This document shows positions 58,670 to 64,000 of a DNA stretch of 64,000 nt, one piece after another (the stretch's first letter is position 1; each line of letters begins with the position of its first letter). The position numbers and the translations under genes are program-made. Under the pieces are notes generated by a model. It did not search any database, was not told the origin of the DNA, and worked only from the letters and a program-made list of their open reading frames with translations. The stretch comes from Pseudomonas sp. H1h (GTDB lineage Bacteria > Pseudomonadota > Gammaproteobacteria > Pseudomonadales > Pseudomonadaceae), in NCBI RefSeq assembly GCF_000633255.1, contig NZ_AYMJ01000008.1, positions 279,849 to 343,848 of the forward strand, written 5' to 3'.

Positions 58670-58823
58670 TGCACTGAAGCAGCATTTATATGAATTTGTC
58701 AGCATCGAGTTTGCACGGCACACTGTGCGCGTTCCTCCCCCAATAGTTGGAACGCTTCGAGGACTTTCCGAAACGGACAAGTCCTTTTTTTTGCCCCGAA
58801 TTTAGCGCAAGGACCCGATTCAC

Positions 58824-59513
58824 ATGCTCGCTCGCTGGTTGCCTGCCGCCATCAACACCCGCCCCACCGAATGGAGCCGCGCCGCCATTGGCATGGCGTT
58901 GGGCACGCTGTTCAGCGTCTGGGCGTGCGGTCAGGTGTTCGGCCATGAAGTCGCCTATCACCTGATCGGGCCACTGGGCGCATCGGCGGTGTTGCTGTTC
59001 GCTGTGTCTTCCGGTGCGCTCGCGCAACCGTGGTCGATCATCGGCGGCTACCTGTGCGCCAGTGTTGTCGCGCTGCTGGTGGCCCACGTGCTGGGTCGAA
59101 CCTTGGGCAGCGCGTGTCTGGCGGCAGGCATGGCGCTGATCCTGATGTGCTGGCTGCGCTGCCTGCACCCACCGGCCGGTGCGCTCGCGCTGACGCTGGT
59201 ACTGGCCGATCCGGCAACCGTCGCCCTGGACTGGAAAGCCATGGAGCCGGTGATGCTGGCCGCTGCGTGCATGCTGCTCAGCGCTCTGGTCTACAACAAC
59301 CTGACGCGCATCCGCTACCCGAAACGCCCGACCGAGCCCGCGCCATTGATGACGCCGATCGACAACCAGGCCATCACCGCCGCTGACTTGAAACTGGCAC
59401 TGGCGGATATGCAAGCGTTTATCGACGTCACGCCCGAGGATCTCGAACAACTGATTCACGCCAGCGAGCTGCACGCCAAACGCCGCAGCATTGGCGAAGT
59501 TTTCACCCGATAA
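58824..59513 (+). CDS. HPP-family membrane protein
   Basis: A 229-residue inner-membrane protein with four hydrophobic helices between residues 20 and 150 and a soluble C-terminal tail of about 75 residues. The family motif is CLHPPAGALALTL, which names the group; some members are nitrite or sulfonate-related transporters, but most are uncharacterised. Further conserved segments are LIGPLGASAVLLFAV and QPWSIIGGYLCASVVA. The ATG has AAGGA 12 bases upstream. A REP hairpin follows. Confidence 0.8.
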   Translation: MLARWLPAAINTRPTEWSRAAIGMALGTLFSVWACGQVFGHEVAYHLIGPLGASAVLLFAVSSGALAQPWSIIGGYLCASVVALLVAHVLGRTLGSACLAAGMALILMCWLRCLHPPAGALALTLVLADPATVALDWKAMEPVMLAAACMLLSALVYNNLTRIRYPKRPTEPAPLMTPIDNQAITAADLKLALADMQAFIDVTPEDLEQLIHASELHAKRRSIGEVFTR

Positions 59514-59526
59514 ACACCTGAATCAG

Positions 59527-59556
59527 TGTGGCGAGGGAGCAAGCTCCCTCGCCACA
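59527..59556. repeat. REP hairpin after the HPP gene
   Basis: TGTGGCGAGGGAGC (59527-59540) and GCTCCCTCGCCACA (59543-59556) make a perfect 14-bp stem with a 2-base loop; a REP unit that can also serve as terminator. Confidence 0.7.
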
Positions 59557-59698
59557 ATGACTAGCCGTGCACTGCTGCAAAAACGCAAACTCCCCCTGCA
59601 CATATCCCCGTTGTACACGGCAAATTTGCACTGTTACGATCCGTTAACGCTCGCGCGCGAGCTTCTCGAATAAAGACAATAAAAGCAGGGAGTTAGTG

Positions 59699-60805
59699 AT
59701 GACTGCTCAGGCTTCATCCCCGCGGACCCCGTCCATGGATGCCACGCAAAAAGAAGTGCTGGCCGAGGTTCGCAATCACATCGGTCACCTGACCCTCAAC
59801 CGCCCCGCCGGTCTCAACGCCATCACCCTCGACATGGTTCGCCAGTTGCAGCAGCAACTCGACGTTTGGGCCACTGACCCCAGTGTGCTTGCCGTAGTGT
59901 TGCGCGGTGCCGGGGAAAAGGCTTTCTGCGCCGGTGGCGATATCCGTTCCCTGTACGACAGTTTCAAAAGCGGCGACACGCTGCACGAAGATTTCTTCGT
60001 CGAGGAATACGCCCTCGACCTGACGATTCATCACTACCGCAAACCGGTGCTGGCCCTGATGGACGGCTTTGTCCTCGGCGGCGGCATGGGCCTGGTACAA
60101 GGTGCGGATTTGCGGGTGGTTACCGAAAAGAGCCGCCTGGCGATGCCGGAAGTGGCCATCGGTTATTTTCCGGATGTCGGCGGCAGCTATTTCCTCTCGC
60201 GGATTCCCGGTGAACTGGGTGTCTATCTGGGCGTCAGCGGCGTGCAGATTCGCGCGGCCGATGCGCTGTATTGCGGGCTGGCCGACTGGTACGTCGACAG
60301 CAGCAAACTGCCGAGCCTGGACGAGCAACTCGATCACCTGGAATGGCACGACACGCCGCTCAAGGACCTGCAAAGCCTGCTCGCCAAAAATGGCGTGCAG
60401 ACCCTGGCCGATGCACCGTTGCAACAGCTGCGCCCGGCCATCGACCACTTCTTCGCCCTGCCGGACGTGCCGAGCATCGTCGAGCAGCTGCGTGCGGTGA
60501 CGGTCGCCGACAGTCACGCGTGGGCCACCGCCACTGCTGACCTGCTGGAGACCCGCTCACCGCTGGCAATGGCCGTGACCCTGGAGATGCTTCGCCGTGG
60601 CCGCCAACTGAGCCTGGAACACTGCTTCGCCCTCGAACTGCATCTGGATCGCCAGTGGTTCGAACGCGGCGACCTGATCGAAGGCGTGCGCGCCCTGCTG
60701 ATCGACAAAGACAAGACACCACGCTGGAACCCGCCGACCCTCGCTGCGCTGGACGCCGGGCACGTCGCGAGTTTTTTCCACGGGTTTACTGAGAGCGGGA
60801 GCTGA
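59699..60805 (+). CDS. 3-hydroxyisobutyryl-CoA hydrolase-type enoyl-CoA hydratase/isomerase
   Basis: A 368-residue crotonase-fold protein of the HIBYL-CoA hydrolase group. Conserved parts are VRNHIGHLTLNRPAGLNAIT, GAGEKAFCAGGDIRSLYD (oxyanion hole), MDGFVLGGGMGLVQGADLRV and MPEVAIGYFPDVGGSYFLSR, with the group's long C-terminal extension. It hydrolyses 3-hydroxyisobutyryl-CoA in valine degradation. It starts at ATG 59699 behind GGGAG. Three bases separate it from the acyl-CoA dehydrogenase, so they are one operon. Confidence 0.85.
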   Translation: MTAQASSPRTPSMDATQKEVLAEVRNHIGHLTLNRPAGLNAITLDMVRQLQQQLDVWATDPSVLAVVLRGAGEKAFCAGGDIRSLYDSFKSGDTLHEDFFVEEYALDLTIHHYRKPVLALMDGFVLGGGMGLVQGADLRVVTEKSRLAMPEVAIGYFPDVGGSYFLSRIPGELGVYLGVSGVQIRAADALYCGLADWYVDSSKLPSLDEQLDHLEWHDTPLKDLQSLLAKNGVQTLADAPLQQLRPAIDHFFALPDVPSIVEQLRAVTVADSHAWATATADLLETRSPLAMAVTLEMLRRGRQLSLEHCFALELHLDRQWFERGDLIEGVRALLIDKDKTPRWNPPTLAALDAGHVASFFHGFTESGS

Positions 60806-60808
60806 GCC

Positions 60809-61960
60809 ATGCACGATCTCGAACTGACTGAAGAACAAGTGATGATCCGCGACATGGCCCGGGACTTTGCCCGTGGCGAAATCGCGCCCCATGCGCAAGC
60901 CTGGGAAAAGGCCGGCTGGATCGACGACGCGCTGGTGGCGAAGATGGGCGAACTGGGCCTGCTGGGCATGGTGGTGCCCGAGGAATGGGGCGGCACTTAC
61001 GTCGATTACGTGGCATACGCCTTGGCCGTGGAAGAAATCTCTGCCGGCGACGGCGCGACCGGCGCGTTCATGAGCATCCACAACTCGGTGGGCTGTGGGC
61101 CGGTCATGAATTACGGCAGCGAAGAGCAGAAACAGACCTGGCTGGCCGACCTCGCCAGTGGTCAGACCATCGGCTGCTTCTGCCTGACTGAACCGCAAGC
61201 CGGCTCCGAGGCGCACAACCTGCGCACCCGCGCCGAACTGCGTGACGGCCAGTGGGTGATCAACGGCGCCAAGCAATTCGTCAGCAACGGCAAACGGGCG
61301 AAACTGGCAATCGTATTTGCGGTGACTGATCCGGATCTGGGCAAGAAAGGCATCTCCGCGTTTCTGGTGCCCACCGATACCCCGGGCTTCATCGTCGACC
61401 GCACCGAACACAAGATGGGCATCCGCGCCTCCGACACCTGCGCCGTGACGCTCAACAACTGCAGCATTCCCCAGGCTAACCTGCTCGGCGAGCGTGGCAA
61501 GGGCCTGGCGATTGCCCTGTCCAACCTCGAAGGCGGACGCATCGGCATCGCCGCACAAGCCCTGGGCATTGCCCGGGCCGCGTTTGAAGCAGCGCTGGTT
61601 TACTCGCGTGAACGCATCCAGTTCGGCAAGCCGATCAACGAACACCAGAGCATCGCCAACCTGCTGGCCGACATGCACATGCAAATCAACGCGGCACGCT
61701 TGATGATCCTGCACGCGGCGCGTCTGCGCACGGCGGGTAAACCGTGCCTGTCGGAAGCTTCACAGGCCAAGCTGTTCGCGTCCGAAATGGCCGAAAAGGT
61801 CTGTTCTTCGGCGATTCAGATTCATGGCGGGTATGGGTACCTGGAGGATTATCCGGTCGAGAAATACTACCGCGACGCGCGGATTACCCAGATCTACGAA
61901 GGCTCGAGCGAGATTCAGCGCATGGTGATTGCGCGTGAACTGAAGAACTACCAGCTCTAA
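60809..61960 (+). CDS. Acyl-CoA dehydrogenase (isobutyryl-CoA type)
   Basis: A 383-residue acyl-CoA dehydrogenase with standard active site. FAD motif [19 protein letters not shown], arginine segment [14 protein letters not shown], and the catalytic glutamate in [14 protein letters not shown]. Pairing with the 3-hydroxyisobutyryl-CoA hydrolase indicates isobutyryl-CoA as substrate in valine breakdown; other short branched acyl-CoAs remain possible. Confidence 0.85.
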   Translation: MHDLELTEEQVMIRDMARDFARGEIAPHAQAWEKAGWIDDALVAKMGELGLLGMVVPEEWGGTYVDYVAYALAVEEISAGDGATGAFMSIHNSVGCGPVMNYGSEEQKQTWLADLASGQTIGCFCLTEPQAGSEAHNLRTRAELRDGQWVINGAKQFVSNGKRAKLAIVFAVTDPDLGKKGISAFLVPTDTPGFIVDRTEHKMGIRASDTCAVTLNNCSIPQANLLGERGKGLAIALSNLEGGRIGIAAQALGIARAAFEAALVYSRERIQFGKPINEHQSIANLLADMHMQINAARLMILHAARLRTAGKPCLSEASQAKLFASEMAEKVCSSAIQIHGGYGYLEDYPVEKYYRDARITQIYEGSSEIQRMVIARELKNYQL

Positions 61961-61965
61961 AAGCA

Positions 61966-62038
61966 TCGCGAGCAGGCTCACGCCTACAGGGACTTTGCGT
62001 ACGACGCAGATCCACTGTGAGAGCGGGCTTGCTCGCGA
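61966..62038. repeat. Inverted REP pair between convergent genes
   Basis: TCGCGAGCAGGCTC (61966-61979) and GGCTTGCTCGCGA (62026-62038) form an imperfect inverted doublet in the 100-base gap between convergent operons, suitable as a bidirectional terminator. Confidence 0.65.
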
Positions 62039-62060
62039 AGGCGTCAGTCAGGTCAACCCA

Positions 62061-62834
62061 TTATTTGCCCTGAAATTCCGGCGCCCGTTTGGCCACAAAC
62101 GCCGCCATGCCTTCCTTCTGATCCTGGGTGGCAAACGCCGCATGGAACACCCGGCGCTCGAAGCGCACGCCTTCGGTCAGGTTGACCTCAAAAGCACGGT
62201 TGACGCTTTCCTTGACCATCATTGCAATCGGCAGCGATTTGCTGGCGATCACTGCAGCGACTTTCAGCGCTTCGTCCAGCAACTCATCGCTCGGCACGAT
62301 ACGCGCGACAATGCCGCAACGCTCGGCTTCGACTGCATCGATCAAACGTCCGCTCAGGCACATTTCCATGGCCTTGGCCTTGCCCACGGCACGGGTCAGG
62401 CGCTGGGTGCCGCCCATGCCCGGGAGCACGCCGAGGTTGATTTCCGGCTGGCCGAACTTTGCATTGTCGCCGGCCAGAATGAAGTCGCACATCAGCGCCA
62501 GTTCGCAGCCGCCCCCGAGGGCGAAGCCGTTGACTGCCGCGATGATCGGCTTGCGTCGGTTGGCCACGCGGTCGCTGTCGCTGAACAGATCATCCATGTA
62601 GATCTGCGGGTAGGTCAGCTCGGCCATTTCCTTGATATCGGCACCAGCAGCAAAAGCTTTTTTCGAGCCGGTGATGACGATACAGCCGATGTTCGCATCC
62701 GCTTCGAGGCCATCGAGGGCGTGGTTCACTTCGCTGACCAGTTGCGCATTCAGGGCGTTGAGCGCCTGCGGGCGATTCAGGGTGATCAGACCGACGCGGC
62801 CGTGGTTTTCCAGCAGAATTGTTTCGTAAGTCAT
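62061..62834 (-). CDS. Enoyl-CoA hydratase (short-chain)
   Basis: A 257-residue crotonase. Motifs are [56 protein letters not shown] and [20 protein letters not shown] with both catalytic glutamates (in GGGCELAL and LPGMGGTQ regions as usual). It hydrates crotonyl-, methacrylyl- or tiglyl-CoA. ATG at 62834 follows AAGGAA. It lies 15 bases after the acyl-CoA dehydrogenase and completes a dehydrogenation-hydration pair for branched-chain acids. Confidence 0.85.
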   Translation of the reverse strand: MTYETILLENHGRVGLITLNRPQALNALNAQLVSEVNHALDGLEADANIGCIVITGSKKAFAAGADIKEMAELTYPQIYMDDLFSDSDRVANRRKPIIAAVNGFALGGGCELALMCDFILAGDNAKFGQPEINLGVLPGMGGTQRLTRAVGKAKAMEMCLSGRLIDAVEAERCGIVARIVPSDELLDEALKVAAVIASKSLPIAMMVKESVNRAFEVNLTEGVRFERRVFHAAFATQDQKEGMAAFVAKRAPEFQGK

Positions 62835-62849
62835 GGGCAAGATTCCTTG

Positions 62850-63977
62850 TCAGAGATTGCGCGAAATAACCATGCGCTGAATGTCGCTGGTGCCTTCGTA
62901 GATCTGGCAGACACGCACATCGCGGTAGATGCGTTCCAGCGGGAAGTCGTTGAGGTAACCGTAACCGCCCAGCGTCTGCAGTGCCATCGAGCAGACCTTC
63001 TCGGCCATTTCCGAGGCGAACAGTTTCGCCATCGAGGCTTCGACCAGGGCTGGCTGACCACTGTCACGCAGGGCAGCAGCGTAATGCACCATTTGCCGGG
63101 CGACAGCGATCTGCGTGGCCATGTCGGCGAGGCGGAAGGCCACGGCCTGGTGTTCGATGATCGGTTTGCCAAAGGTGTCGCGCTCACGGGCGTAATCGCG
63201 AGCCGCTTCGAACGCAGCGCGGGCCATGCCCACCGATTGCGAGGCAATGCCGACGCGTCCGCCTTCAAGGTTGGCCAGGGCAATCTTGTAGCCTTCGCCC
63301 TCTTCGCCCAAGCGGTTGGCAACCGGCACTTTCACGTCTTCAAAGAGAATCTGGCAGGTGTCCGAGGCGTGCTGGCCGAGCTTGTCTTCGACCCGGGCGA
63401 CTTTGTAGCCAGGCGAATCAGTGGGCACGATGAACGCACTGATGCCCCGTTTACCGGCGCTCGGGTCGGTCACGGCAAACACGATCACGATCCCGGCGTT
63501 CTGCCCGGAGGTGATGAATTGTTTGCAGCCGTTGAGTACGTAGTGATCGCCTTCAAGGCGTGCGCGGGTTTTCAGGCTGCTGGCATCGGAACCGGCTTGT
63601 GGTTCAGTCAGCGCGAAGGCACCAAGCATGGCGCCGCTGGCCAGCGGTTTGAGGAAACGTTCGCGCTGGTCGTCGTTGCCGAACTTGAGGATCGGCACGC
63701 AGCCCACCGAGTTGTGCACGCTCATGATGGTCGAGCAGGCACCGTCGCCAGCGGCGATTTCTTCCAGGGCCATGGCGTAAGCCAGATAGCCCGTGTCACA
63801 GCCACCCCACTGCTCCGGCACCAGCATGCCGAAAAAGCCCAGTTCGGCCATCTCGCCGATGGCTTCCTTGGGGAAACGGTGCTCGCGATCCCACTCGGCG
63901 GCGAACGGTTTCAGCCGTTCCTCGGCGAACTGCCGGGCCATGTCGCGGATCTGGGTCTGGTCTTCGTTGGGAATCAT
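62850..63977 (-). CDS. Acyl-CoA dehydrogenase (short/branched-chain type)
   Basis: A 375-residue acyl-CoA dehydrogenase with the standard motifs: [20 protein letters not shown] for [21 protein letters not shown], and the catalytic glutamate in [14 protein letters not shown]. Closest in style to 2-methylbutyryl-/butyryl-CoA dehydrogenases. First gene of a minus-strand operon with enoyl-CoA hydratase; GGACTC precedes the ATG. Substrate (2-methylbutyryl- or butyryl-CoA) inferred from context. Confidence 0.85.
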   Translation of the reverse strand: MIPNEDQTQIRDMARQFAEERLKPFAAEWDREHRFPKEAIGEMAELGFFGMLVPEQWGGCDTGYLAYAMALEEIAAGDGACSTIMSVHNSVGCVPILKFGNDDQRERFLKPLASGAMLGAFALTEPQAGSDASSLKTRARLEGDHYVLNGCKQFITSGQNAGIVIVFAVTDPSAGKRGISAFIVPTDSPGYKVARVEDKLGQHASDTCQILFEDVKVPVANRLGEEGEGYKIALANLEGGRVGIASQSVGMARAAFEAARDYARERDTFGKPIIEHQAVAFRLADMATQIAVARQMVHYAAALRDSGQPALVEASMAKLFASEMAEKVCSMALQTLGGYGYLNDFPLERIYRDVRVCQIYEGTSDIQRMVISRNL

Positions 63978-64000
63978 GGTGAGTCCTTAATTCTAGTCAA

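Overview
The window looks like a chromosome segment of a fluorescent-group Pseudomonas. It carries a complete Pseudomonas-type arnBCADTEF-ugd operon plus a second arnT, tricarballylate (tcu) genes, a polyamine cluster, pqiBC, REP elements of the Pseudomonas kind (motif TCGCGAGCAGGCTC) and generally GC-rich coding DNA. The assignment rests on gene content only; no database search was possible.

Layout. 1-720: gene-poor, with one decayed reading frame. 730-5794: tcuRABC for tricarballylate/citrate use, followed (5870-6219) by the remains of a histidine-phosphatase gene. 6405-14648 (minus): a secreted serine hydrolase and a four-gene envelope set (DUF1302 outer-membrane barrel, DUF1329, Ycf48-like propeller, RND/MMPL permease). 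14800-22866: two LysR regulators, an acyl-CoA ligase, an acyl-CoA dehydrogenase lacking both known catalytic glutamates, an MFS carrier, two DUF202 membrane proteins and a class III CoA-transferase. Together 6405-22866 reads as an uptake and CoA-dependent degradation module for an unidentified hydrophobic or ester/amide-linked acid. 23079-27350: an AT-richer accessory patch with a frameshifted tyrosine recombinase, a probable DDE-transposase scrap, several large palindromes, an XRE regulator and two small hypothetical genes.

27350-35331: a DUF985 cupin, an AraC-type regulator divergent from a gamma-glutamylpolyamine cluster (PuuA-like synthetase, PotF-like binding protein, PuuB-like oxidase), then pqiBC without pqiA. 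35340-36602: a sensor kinase with no adjacent response regulator. 36921-56759: a lipid A modification region. A membrane-anchored histidine phosphatase (Ais-like by context), arnT1 and a GT39 gene come first; a Fur-box-preceded ferric-iron ABC transporter and an intact tyrosine recombinase interrupt; then arnB-C-A-D-T-E-F-ugd and a third kind of GT39 enzyme follow, with every junction in that operon overlapping.

56830-63977: GNAT acetyltransferase, MFS carrier, HPP-family membrane protein, and a branched-chain acyl-CoA set (3-hydroxyisobutyryl-CoA hydrolase, two acyl-CoA dehydrogenases, enoyl-CoA hydratase) matching valine/isoleucine breakdown. No rRNA, tRNA or CRISPR array was recognised.
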